NCBI GenBank assembly: GCA_036362985.1
Contig: JAYGXS010000003.1
Location: 2,473,565 to 2,537,564 of the forward strand
From: Ligula intestinalis
Taxonomy: Eukaryota > Platyhelminthes > Cestoda > Diphyllobothriidea > Diphyllobothriidae
Direction: 5' to 3'
Length of the DNA stretch: 64,000 nucleotides
A model generated the notes under the pieces. That model had not been told where the DNA came from, searched no databases, and was given only the letters and a program-made list of their open reading frames with translations. Below are positions 41,981 through 51,849 of the stretch, one piece after another. A program made the position numbers and the translations under genes. Positions within the stretch are counted from its first letter, which is position 1. Every line of letters starts with the position of its first letter.

Positions 41981-44842
41981 TCAAAGTCCACGAACGCCAT
42001 CAGATTGAAAGAGAGATTCCACCGAGTCAGCACCCAAAATTCGTGAAAGTTGTCCTGAATGTAGAAAACTAGTTATAGCTCTCTTGAACATAGGGTAGTT
42101 TTGCTGGGTTTTAATACTTTTGGGCAGCTTATTCCAGATTGATATGGCATTTACTGAAAAAAATTGCCGGTACTTAACTGTGCGTGCCACAGGAAGAAGT
42201 AAAAATACGTCTCGATGACTGGCACGTCGAGAGTGCTCAAGCTGCCTTATTGTACTAAGAGGATTAAAGGTTTGACCATTCAAAAGTTTAAACAGTAAAA
42301 ATAGACCCTTCTGCAATCGACGAAGCCATATGGGATCCAGCTTTATAAGTTCGCAACTTTGTTGGTAGGTTAAGTTACGGTGTTCTGCAGTGAAAACTCT
42401 TCTAGTGAAGAAGTGCTGCACCGATTCTATTTTCTTCCGTTCCGTAGTGCGCAGAAGACTGAATAGAGGCGAGCAGTATTCAAGACTAGGTCTCACGTAC
42501 ATATTATAAAGGCTAGTTCTAACCTTGATAGTCTTAAAATTTCTAAGGATAAATCCGGTGGTTCGGCGTGCTTTCGAGACTATCAGGGCACAGTGCTCTG
42601 ACAAATTGAGACTATTAGAGTAGGATATGCCCAAATCCTTGATAACTCCTGGGACATTTAGTTCGTGGCCGTCAATGCTTAATTCCGGTTGATGATCGTC
42701 GCCAACAACCATAACGGAACATTTGTGCCATGAAAGGGTGAGGCGCCATGTGCAACACCACTGGGCGAAGGCCTGAAGATCCTTTTTTATCAGCTCGAGC
42801 ACGATGTTGCGATCTGCCGGTTTATATCGATAAGCGACTTTTAAATCATCAGCGTACATGAAGGGTCTGCCATACTGAAAACAATGTGAAATGTCGTTGA
42901 CAAACAGGCAAAATAGGAGCGGACCCAGTACACTACCCTGTATAACTCCACTCCTCACATGCGTGGGGTTGGAGATAACATTCGAAATTTGTACTCGTTG
43001 TGTGCGAGCATCCAAATAGGAAGATATGAAGTTCAGAGGCTTGCTACCTATGCCGAAGGAGGCCAGTTTCAGAAGGAGGAGGTTATGATCGACCCGATCA
43101 AAGGCCTTAGTAAAATCAAAATAGACGCTATAAGTGGCAAAACCGCTGTCTCTAGATTGCAGCACATAATCAAAGAAAGAGAGCTGGCAGGTGTCACAGG
43201 ATCGTTTCTCGAGAAAGCCATGTTGAGCTGTATTGAGCAGGTTGTTCTCTGTCAAGTGACGCATCATCTTTTCTTTGATTAAGGTCTCCAAGATCTTCGA
43301 TGCTGCGGGAAGTGTATTTATTGGCCTAAAGTTGTCGAATGATGTCGATCGGCCATGCTTGCGAATAGGCATTATGTGCGATTCCTTCCACAACGAAGGA
43401 AAGGTTTCGCTCTCAAGAGCAATATTAAATACCTTACAAAGAATAGACGGAAAGATATCATTCGCTTCAGCTTTTAGAAGGCTAACTGGGACGCCATCTG
43501 GTCCTGGACTATAGGATTGGCGATAACGACGAATGGCTACAGTCACATCCCAGACGGTAAAACTTATGGTTTCGAGTATGGCACCCGTCCAAGCCTGGAT
43601 AACCGGAGGTGCAGCGAACGAGCTTTCACTAAAATTTTTGGATAGGAACGCATTGAAGCTATCGGCGGTCAACTTACCGTCAGCTATGGGGTTTCCTAAA
43701 GCATCTTGAAGTATGGGGTGTTGCGTTTTCCTCTGCGCTTTTACTGTACGCGAAAAGAGTTTCGCAACATTAAGGGAAAGGTTTTCAGCGAAATGAGCCT
43801 CATCGGCTATCTGCCTTTCTTCGGAGAGCTTCTTAGCCTGCTCAAAGATCAGTGTGATCAAGGGCAGAACGGAAGTGTCGTTCTGCCGATGCAAACGACG
43901 AGAGAGTTTACGCAGCCTACGACGGAAAGACAGAGGAAGGTACACTTCATCCTTGACATGTATTACTTTCTTACGGGGGACAAAGTGGAGGATGAGTGGA
44001 TCCAACACTTTGTACAGTGCATCGGTACAAACATTTACATCCAAACATTCGAAAAATTCAGACCAGTCGAGAGCGTTTAGATGTGCCAGTAGGTCAGCCG
44101 TGTTTGCTGATCGGAAGTCATGATAAAAACTATACTTTTGGGAAAATGTTTCATCCGCCTCCAGTTCTAGTTCACTAACAACTGTAAGATGTTCTAAACT
44201 CCCAAGTGCGTCTAAGGATGAGACTGAACGTGGTTCGCATCCCCTAAAATAAATTAGGTCGAGTATGTTTGCTCCTCGAGTGGGAAAATCGACTACCTGA
44301 TCCCACATGCCGATATCTATTGCCTCAAGTAAGTTCTCGAACTTTTAAGGACCGGATGGTGGAAACCATTGCACGTCAGGAAGGTTAAAATCGCCTGCAA
44401 TCAAGCAATACTTAAGATTCAAGTCAGCTGCGGCATGAAATGCATGCGAGAGACAAAGATCGTAGTCTGCATTGGCAGTAGGTGGGCGATAAACACAGCC
44501 AACAAGTAAGGAGTATTTGTTTTTTAGAACAACTCGTAGCCAGCAGCTCTCCTCAACCGCTGTGAATTGTGGATAGTCCAACGGGAGAAATGCAAGTGGC
44601 TGCTTAATATAGATGCAGCTTCCTCCGCCACGGCCATTGTTTTGATCGTTCCGAACGCATGAAAAGCCTAGAACAGAGAGTTCTGAGTCAGCTACAGAGG
44701 CCGATGCCCATGTCTCAGTTACCATAACAATGTCTGGGCGGTTGAGGAAAACCATAGTCTGGAGCAGAGGCATTTTATTAATCAGTGATCTGGCATTTAA
44801 AACGACCAATTTAAGAGGGCATGTCTTAGGTTTCGGTGGCAA
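41981..44842 (-). pseudogene. CR1-like endonuclease-reverse transcriptase (L2), one stop
   Basis: One frame of about 954 codons, broken only by a TAA at 44345-44347. Before the stop lies the endonuclease (165 residues): VVLNARSLINK (N16), VTETWASA (E43), GRGGGSCIYIK, CVYRPPT and AGDFNLPDVQW. After it come CEPRSVSSL and LGSLEHLTVV, where the usual SDH triad reads LEH, so a key catalytic residue is changed. The reverse transcriptase follows. Positions in the 775-residue part are SPGPDG (267-272), NFRPI (326-330), YFDFTKAFDRVDH with D398, GVIQGSVLGP (454-463) and YADD (485-488). The C-terminus has RRVFTAEHRNLTY and FFSVNAISIWNKLP. All RT catalytic residues are kept. It would carry out target-primed reverse transcription. 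One stop and one altered EN motif make this copy inactive as read. Confidence 0.92.
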
Positions 44843-44847
44843 GACAG

Positions 44848-45841
44848 CTAGGCCGTCACTGTTACCGGCTTCGACCAGAGCGATGTCCTTTTGACCTGAA
44901 CTATTTTTCCCTCTCTTATTTTGAGATTTGTCTCGCCATTGGATCTCCGTTTTTCCATCTCTATTATTAGCTGTCTCATCTTTCTCCGCTCTTTCAACTC
45001 GTAATCCGGCTGAAAAAAAACTTGCGAATGCAGACTCCGTAAGGATGGTTTGCGCTCTAGCAAGAGTTTCGCCTGTGCTTCAGTTTCTAAAATAACTTTT
45101 AGAGGTCGTGGCCGAGAAAATTGATTCTGGAGCTGTTGGAGCCTTCCCTATTCGAAATGCCTTAAGAATGCGGAAAGACTCTCCTGGTTTTAGCAACGGT
45201 TTGGCGTACACTCGCATAAGACCCACGTCATGGTCAATTCGTTCTTGTGCAATTGACGACTCTGACTCTGGGGCCCCCTTTACAACTATTTTCTGCTTGC
45301 GACTCAATGGGGCATATGTTGCAAGCTCACGTGCTTCAGCCGAGGGAGCAATTGTAGCCGGTACACGCGGTTCTGATGAACTGGCTATTGGGTAAGCTGA
45401 ATGCAAACCCGTGAACCGTTTGGCTTTCTTAGGCTTATGCCTCTTTTGAGTTATGATCTTGTCAAACTCTTGGTCATCGCTTTCTTGTGCAGAGTCGAGC
45501 AACGATGTGGTGCTAGGATGCAAATCCCGATAATCGCTAGTGTCGCTTAAGCCGAGTGACGATGGTATAGCCTGTGGGCTTGACACATGGTCCGATATGC
45601 AGGTTTCAGGCGTGTCGACAGACATGTCCAAATCCAAGTCAATATCAGCGTCAACTCGTTCTTGTGCAATTGTTGACGCTATCTCTAGAGCCCCTTTTAC
45701 AACTATATTCTGCTCGTGACTCACTGGTGCATCTGTTGCGAGCTCACGAGTTCTACCGGGGTGGTTCTTCTCACGTCTTGGTTGAAACCCACTGATGGAT
45801 GGATTAATTCGATGTTTCGAGACGGCATGAGCCCTTGACAA
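44848..45841 (-). pseudogene. CR1-like ORF1 (L2), one frameshift
   Basis: Frame 1 (45841 to 45080) starts MSRAHAVSKHRINPSIS and runs to RILKAFRIGKAPTAP. A shift near 45130-45150 then moves to the frame with RPRPLKVILETEAQAKLLLE, VFFQPDYELKERRKM and LKIREGKIV, ending at 44848. The C-terminal block is shared with L1 and L3 and is typical of CR1-like ORF1. A duplicated segment of about 35 residues (RELATDAPVSHEQNIVVKGA and RELATYAPLSRKQKIVVKGA) occurs twice, at about 45642-45755 and 45235-45345. ORF1 ends 5 bp before the first ATG of ORF2, a compact arrangement. The protein is rich in charged and S/D residues with a KRHKPKKAKR basic patch. Confidence 0.8.
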
Positions 45842-45880
45842 TTTAAGTAAATTCGCTTAACGGGCCTTAGAAGGAGACCC

Positions 45881-47529
45881 CCCTCGAAGTTAACTTAGCC
45901 ATATATGCGGATCTGGCGAGACCCTTTCAGGTGAAGCCATCAATCTGTACACTCAAAGACCGCACACGCAAGTGTAGCATTTAGGGAGACCGAGGTCACA
46001 CAAAACACCCGGTATAGGGATCAGCCTCTAGTGATGGTCAACCAGACCGCCAATCCAGTCGCTACCTGCTCGAGGACACAATGTGATTGGTGCGATTTTA
46101 TAACATTGCTTGCTGAAATACCCGCACTGGTGGCACAATAAAGACTTTATTTTCTTACGAGCTTGCTACTTGTTACCCTTGGGAGATTGAAAAAAAAGCA
46201 TTTGAGGGGAGGAAATATAATAGCTTCGGCAACATTACAACAGTTGCTGTATGGACGAAAAAACTGAGAATGACAGTAACACTGAAGAAACCACCTCAAT
46301 GTGAAATCAGAGCAACCCTCACTTCAATAGATCCGGAGAACTGGTGACACTGCCATGAATGTCATCAAACTGGTAATTCAGATTAACCGTCTCAGTCGAA
46401 CAAAGGAGGGGTCACTGAATATGTTTCCGACTCTACCTAGTACATCAGACCGGATTGTTCAATGAAGTATTTGGTACTATCACCTCCGTGAGTTCACGAA
46501 TCCCCTACCAAAAACCTCTTATATATGAGATTAAGGACAAGCAGGCGCCTGACACGCGCCATCGGACTCTCTTGCTTTCTAAGACACTATGCCAACCCCG
46601 TACGATGACTGCTCATCGGGATGTGACGGTTAGTGGGGAGGATAATGTAAAAGGGAATAAAAACAAAGCTTCATGAAACCTCGTTTGGTGCTGTTGATAG
46701 GTACACTAACGTTGTCTAGTGACTTTTATTTTTATACCGTTGCCCTTCGGGATTTGCGCGACGTTTTCATTGTTTTCAAAACCATATCATGACTGATCAG
46801 AACAGTCTGACTTACATTTTTTCGACACAATATTCTTAATACAGTTTTTCTTCTACTGATACAATCCACTGTCATCGGTTTTCTCTGTGCATGACGATTT
46901 ACATTATATCTTGCCATGGAAAAGGCTCTCCGTTGATCCAGCACTTGACAGGCAAAAAAACCTTAATTTATATTTCTTTTTCCTGATGTAAGAATAAACC
47001 AAACTCAATAGCTCGCAAACATGTCAGCATATCGATTGAAGCTGTCGTGCTTTAAACAGTAAACGGGACATTATATTAAGTTTTGCGCACGTCGATAAGG
47101 TGCTGTTTGAACCCACTACAAAATGCGTGTCCATAGTGCGAAGGGTACCTATCCCGTGTCATATGTTTTTGGGCAGTTAAGTGGGATCTCTACATCACAT
47201 GAGCAGTAAAGGTAATACCATATGACAAAAGCAATGCCAGCGTGGAAAAGCATGAGTTACTGTTTTATTACGGAATGTCCTCATATTGTCAAGGTCAGCT
47301 GACTGTAGAAAGAGTACGTTAACGTAGAACAATTCTCATCTTATTTTGTTCTACCAGAGGTATAAGAAAAATGAAGGAAGTTAGGGGAGACGTGGGCATG
47401 CGTTAAAATTAGCCGAAGCTCAAAGTATTCCGGTGCTTTAATTATAAAGTTCAAATTAGGCGCCAAAATATGTTCAAGTCAAACTTCCACCACTAGGTAC
47501 CTAGTTTTCAACACAGCACGTAGAACAAT
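45881..47529. other. No gene recognised
   Basis: May include the 5' untranslated part of L2 near 45881-46000. A short match to the lineage C end (CAATAAAGACTTTATTTTCTT, 46137) is too weak to call. Confidence 0.4.
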
Positions 47530-47541
47530 TTCTACTGAATG
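47530..47541. repeat. Target-site duplication, left (PLE A')
   Basis: TTCTACTGAATG, identical to 48207-48218. Confidence 0.75.
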
Positions 47542-47601
47542 TCTAAGTTCCGCAAATATTCTCATGGGTAATATTAGAAGTCAGTTTTTGGCAAAAAATT
47601 G

Positions 47602-47623
47602 TTTTCAGCAACTCTTCATCAGA
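47602..47623 (-). ncRNA. Hammerhead-like core, left arm of PLE A'
   Basis: Minus strand CTGATGAAGAGTTGCTGAAA then AC: intact CTGATGA and GAAAAC. Confidence 0.4.
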
Positions 47624-47733
47624 CCACACATTTGCAAGGGAAAATAACGCTGTACATAAGAATAAAAGTTTGAATAGGTAGAAAAATCAATAACTATAAA
47701 ACACTGGGCGCTAATTGGCCAACGCGGACTATG

Positions 47734-48136
47734 TCAGTTTGCGCATGTAGGCCATGTCAGCGTGTTGGTTGAGGGATTGTCGCTTGTTGGTAGGGGCGAA
47801 ATCCTATCGCCACCTGGTGTCGGTTCAGGCCATGGAAGGGACAGAGCTTGTGTCAGAGTCTTCTGATAACACAGCACTGGATTTGCTAGCATTATAGCTT
47901 CTGCTTCGGCTGTTGCAAGCATCCGTTGGCGTAGGCCTTTGGAAAAATTAGATGGTGTCCTGCAGACCACCTGAAAGGCTTCGTTAGTATCGACTCGATG
48001 GTTCGTATCGACTAGATGTGCGAAACTAGCACTCGAGATCGATCTAGTTTCACCTTTACTTAGCCAGGTCGGTATGTGCTGACGTACCCTCTTTTCGAGA
48101 CGCCTCGTTGTACGGCCAATGTATCCCGCTCAACAG
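47734..48136 (-). pseudogene. PLE GIY-YIG C-terminal ORF (lineage A')
   Basis: Starts at AGYIGRTTRRLEKRVRQHI, then WLSKGETRSISSASFAHLVD, TNHRVDTNEAFQVV, LATAEAEAIMLANPVLCYQK and a proline/serine/threonine-rich tail to the stop at 47734. It is open over its length. The element was truncated exactly within the GIY motif: the two strands of the motif before AGYIG are replaced by the inverted arm. It could not fold as a complete nuclease. Confidence 0.8.
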
Positions 48137-48163
48137 CGTTAATTTTCCTTGCAAATGTTTGGT

Positions 48164-48185
48164 TTGATGAAGAGTTGCTGAAAAC
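48164..48185 (+). ncRNA. Hammerhead-like core, right arm of PLE A'
   Basis: TTGATGAAGAGTTGCTGAAA then AC: the inverted partner of 47602-47623, with C changed to T in the first base of the core. Confidence 0.35.
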
Positions 48186-48206
48186 AACTGTTTGCCAACT
48201 ACTGAC

Positions 48207-48218
48207 TTCTACTGAATG
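48207..48218. repeat. Target-site duplication, right (PLE A')
   Basis: TTCTACTGAATG. Confidence 0.75.
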
Positions 48219-49440
48219 GTATGAATTTGGATGGGGCTAATATACATTCATTAAGTAGTCGTTTTTAGTAGATAAGTCAAAATTTTGCTTTGTGGTTTAG
48301 AAATATATATAGCCTCCAGCAAACGACAAACGTCGGCCCATCCGGCAGTACATGGGAAGCAGCCCTGGAAAATTTCATGAAGTAATAAAATAACGGGTAA
48401 AAAATAAACAGAATTTGTCTCCTTGTTCATTTAACTGCCAGCAAGACCAAATAATTTTTACTGATTAAAGTACGAGGAGCGCAAGTCCATTTCGCCTTAA
48501 AATCAAACCTGACTGTTTCGTACTGAGGAGTATTAATAAAGGAACCAGGCCTTTGGTCGTAATGGGAGTAATAATCTGTTGACCACCGAAGGTGGGTTCG
48601 AATATCGCGTATTTTAGCACACGTGTGCGGAATTTTACTAGGACCTGAGGAGTTAAATTCTGAAAAGATCTATTCCAGGTTTTTTAATGCATAATCGAGG
48701 TCACCTCTCAATAAATCGTTTGACTAACACGATGAGTAATATCTTTTCAAAGACGCATAATTAAGTGAATATGGAGCGACTTATTTGATCTTGAGAAATG
48801 TAGTTACTTTTGCCATTGAACCCTCAAAAATACGAATGGTCAAGAGTTTCATTTAAGTGATTTTAATTACTGAAATATTGGATGTTGAACGAAGCCATAT
48901 TTCACTTTGGCGGTACTCCTAAAAAACGATATGTGTCTCCAAGCTTCCTCCAGTCTATCATACTGCATGTTTTAGGAACTCGTACGTGGGCGGTTGACTG
49001 ATAATAACAAACAAAAAATGATGCTAAAATAATTTGTTTAGTAAGAAACTACCATATCTTCAGTTCGTTCAAACTTCAGTTCTCAAGCTGTACACTTTGC
49101 CTATCAGGATAATCAGAAATTCCGCTGTGGCGCAAGGAATTTTGCAAGAGATAGGGATAAAATTGAATGATAAATGATACTCATTAATAAAACGTCAGGT
49201 AAGATACTTTTCAAATGTAAGTTTAGAAGTCTTAAAAACTATGACAAGTGTACTATTTCCCTGAAAGGTAAATTAAAAGTAGAATTGATCGTCTACGAAA
49301 TGAGTATAAGATGGCAAATTGTTTCTCGCGTTGCCCAACCAACCTCCCAACCACGACAACTACAGACACCCTTCGCACCATGGAAATGCATTTCGCAGGG
49401 TGAACCAATAGGGCCTTAGCAACGTCCGTAAAGTTAAATA
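48219..49440. other. No gene recognised
   Basis: No feature seen. Confidence 0.4.
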
Positions 49441-50025
49441 TTGCCTCCCGTCGTCTGTCGTCTCCGTGACCACAGCTGCTTCAACCCATTAGGGCACAAG
49501 TTTGCGAACATTTATCTTGGCATTGTTCTTGCAATAGGAGAAAAAAATCCGAAATTTAGAGTGATTTATCGTTGTGAAAATTGCAATTCACAACACACAC
49601 GATATTTTAAGTATTGCAAACAAGGCTTACCGTTGTTTCACACACCTTTGCCAAAAACACTACAGAAAACAGGAAATGGTAGAATCTTTTGCTCTATCCC
49701 AAGTAGTATCATAAAAGTATTCAGTGTCCCGCCTTTTATTACAAAAACGGCTACATCAGTTTTGTTTGCTGGCTGTCGTATCTGGCAGGATTACCAGTTC
49801 TTCGGGACCAGGGCCGCTCGGATTTGGACTGATGATGGTTTTGTCCATATCATTGGAATTATAAGTTTTCTCTTTCCTGCAGCAATCCGTTATCCACATG
49901 GCTCACATGGCCTGCTGGCCTCCTGCCTGCCAGGCGTATGTACGTTATTGGCAAAAGGCATCCGCCGTTCCCACTACAATAGAAATAATACTAATACAAG
50001 CGAACATACGAGTCCCAGGAAGTAA
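49441..50025 (+). CDS. Open frame of 194 codons, no recognised family
   Basis: A long frame in otherwise non-coding sequence. Visible features are a CENC-x-x-QH stretch near residue 45, a hydrophobic segment around IIGIISFLFPAA (about residues 137-148) and a basic S/T/N-rich end. No start context or splice signals could be assigned. No similarity to the elements in this window was seen. It may be chance, a degraded exon, or an element I do not recognise. Confidence 0.2.
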   Translation: MPPVVCRLRDHSCFNPLGHKFANIYLGIVLAIGEKNPKFRVIYRCENCNSQHTRYFKYCKQGLPLFHTPLPKTLQKTGNGRIFCSIPSSIIKVFSVPPFITKTATSVLFAGCRIWQDYQFFGTRAARIWTDDGFVHIIGIISFLFPAAIRYPHGSHGLLASCLPGVCTLLAKGIRRSHYNRNNTNTSEHTSPRK

Positions 50026-50033
50026 CTGAGAAG

Positions 50034-50370
50034 TAGGTGGGACTCGACCGCTAGGGTATCAACCAGTGCAACTATTTGCCCAATCCATCTTCGGTGTTGA
50101 GACTCAAGTTGGCCAAGGCAAGTTGCCGCTCGGGGAACAGATAGGCCACCACATCATTCTGTGCCAACACGGCAAGGCCAGATGGTCGTTGTTGACACAC
50201 TTAAGGCATTTATCAATTTTTTCTGTACGTTTAAATTTTACGGCAAAACCCTGTGCACACACAAACTGTGTCTGCTACTGTGCTGTACTGTCTCTGATGA
50301 TGAATCCGCGACAGATTTCAAAACGTCAGGTGAATAAATATATTGTGCTAGCGGTCGAGTCTTATTCTAC
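50034..50370. mobile_element. Short inverted-repeat element with hammerhead-like motif
   Basis: GACTCGACCGCTAG at about 50041-50054 is inverted as CTAGCGGTCGAGTC at about 50349-50362, and the surrounding bases also pair (about 29 bp overall with mismatches). Near the right end lies a hammerhead-like motif followed by GTGAATAAA, as at PLE C ends (GGAGAATAAAG). It is probably a non-autonomous PLE-derived copy. No coding region and no clear target duplication. Confidence 0.5.
50294..50330 (+). ncRNA. Hammerhead-like motif
   Basis: CTGATGATGAATCCGCGACA, GATTTCAAAACGTCAGG: intact CTGATGA, an AATC/GATT stem, and CAAAACGTC where CGAAACGTC is expected. Confidence 0.4.
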
Positions 50371-50654
50371 GTCTCAATCGATGTAATACGTTTATGAACC
50401 AACCTGGTTCCCAATTTATACAAGCAAATGGTATAACCATTCGGTTTGGACAGCACTTTTAGGTTTTCTGGTTTCAACCATAGGGGGAGGGGAAAGGAGA
50501 TGAGAAACTTTTCCACTTTGGCAGCGTTAATTGTTTAATTTTGGGGCCTGCGGAACTGAAAGCAAGTGTATGACTTCTGTCCTAAAAGCTGGCATCCACA
50601 GAGCAAATCAATGTTCATTATCGACCTCCTGTGTCACATTTTATTAAGCTTGGG
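50371..50654. other. No gene recognised
   Basis: No feature seen. Confidence 0.35.
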
Positions 50655-50830
50655 TTAGGTTACTGCTCCTAGAGGTAATATGCCACTGCTAACAATGATC
50701 ACTTCAGTAACCATACTTACTAAGTCTATTGAATATTATATTCTAGTAATTTATCGTTTTAATTGTATCAATAGTTTTCATTCTTCCTATATGCATCCTT
50801 GATGAGAATGTGAGCTTACACGCGTCCTAT
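50655..50830. repeat. Dispersed repeat R2, copy 2
   Basis: Partner of 10690-10870 (CTAGAGGTAATATGCCACTG, CATACTTACT, AATTGTATCAATAG). Confidence 0.6.
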
Positions 50831-51129
50831 TCTTCATCAGGGTCGATTTGTAAGACACCCGGCGAGCGTTCATGTCCGGTAGGCAGGTATGAAGGACATT
50901 AATCGAGTTCGTTTGTAAAAATGGTTATACCATAGCCTTTTACCTTCAAGCCTACAATCACGGGCGACCGCTCCTCCTGTGAGTTTGTGTACATCGGCAA
51001 TCAGCCTTCTGACAATAACAATTTTGCAAATTAAATGGTATGGACTGAACAGTGTGATGTTCAGCGTCTCCATATTTTGCCGATATCTTTGTTGGAAAAA
51101 GAGACTTTGCTAAATTTAGTAGTATTTCA

Positions 51130-51734
51130 GTCTCAGAGGTTTCATGTTAAAGAAATTTAGAAACGGCTAACCGGAAAAATTGATTGATAAGTATGGCAAC
51201 GGCAAACAAGAAAGTACTCCTGAAATATCACTTTCAAAAAGACCAGTGAGCATTTTCCTACCTTTCAGGGGGTGATTATGTCTTCGAGGTGATAAAACGA
51301 AGGTTTCTATGTGCGATTGAAAGAACTTGTCCCACCACTAAATTGTTGTATATAAGCACAACAACGGCTATTCCAGTTCGACCGACTAAAAACATTCTAC
51401 CAACCCATGCCACATTAAACTGTGCCTACGAGTTAATAAGTAGTTGTGCATGCAAATACATCGTGCGCCCGCAAAGGAAATCGGTGACGTGGTCAGTTAA
51501 ACATATTCCGAAGGGGTTGTTCAGAACGATAAATGAAAGGCCTTAGAGTTCAATCACGAAGCGTCTGGTGGACATTGGCCAGATATTCGACCAAAAGACT
51601 GCATTTTAGTTCGTACTTTGGGCGATGTCCAGGCGTCTCCTGTGATTTTCAAAGGACACTGCAATACGGAAAATAAAGCCAGGACTTCGCAAGCAGCTGG
51701 ATCATGTGATCAATCTCGCATTGTCGTGGTACTG
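51130..51734 (+). pseudogene. PLE linker and GIY-YIG fragment (lineage B), plus strand
   Basis: KKFRNG-PEKLIDKYGN, KRPVSIFLPFRGDYVFEVIK and RRFLCAIERTCPTTKLLY match the lineage B linker at 37790-38080 (KKPVFISLPFKVDNVSNKIK). The domain follows as CAYELISSCACKYIVRPQRK and VKHIPKGLF. After a shift near 51543 come SSITKRLVDIGQIF and RKIKPGLRKQLDHVINLALS, ending at about 51734. It has two stops and two frameshifts. The glycine of YIG is changed (YIV). Confidence 0.75.
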
Positions 51735-51808
51735 ATGAACGCGATAAACTCGCACTTGCTCACGCATCTTCATCCCCCTTAGGACTGACGGCTACCTTGT
51801 CCTCTGCT

Positions 51809-51845
51809 CCCAACCCCCCCCCCCCAACCCCCCCCCACCCCCACC
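51809..51845. repeat. C-rich simple tract
   Basis: Runs of 13 and 9 C separated by AA, then CACCCCCACC. Low complexity. Confidence 0.9.
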
Positions 51846-51849
51846 TTTA

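Larger units (their letters stand above)
41521..45880 (-). mobile_element. CR1-like non-LTR retrotransposon L2 (best preserved)
   Basis: Minus-strand element: ORF1 (44848-45841), EN-RT ORF2 (41981-44842), about 450 bp 3' untranslated region, and a terminal (TTA)n-type run at 41521-41536. Both ORFs are nearly open. A second copy of its 3' end lies at 35214-35653. Confidence 0.9.
47542..48206 (-). mobile_element. Short PLE (lineage A') with inverted terminal repeats
   Basis: 665 bp between perfect 12 bp duplications. Arms 47580-47652 and 48132-48206 are inverted copies (TGATGAAGAGTTGCTGAAAA in both). The left end carries an extra 38 nt (47542-47579) without a partner. That extra part is shared with the copy at 56802, so it is genuine element sequence. 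The interior is a GIY-YIG fragment on the minus strand. Confidence 0.8.

Noticed and set aside
42959..44178. Several open frames of 60-124 codons on the plus strand
   Set aside because: They are antisense to the L2 EN-RT frame and show no motifs.
46137..46157. Possible PLE C end (CAATAAAGACTTTATTTTCTT)
   Set aside because: Only about 20 bp of weak, partly palindromic similarity, without the hairpin or GAAAC part.
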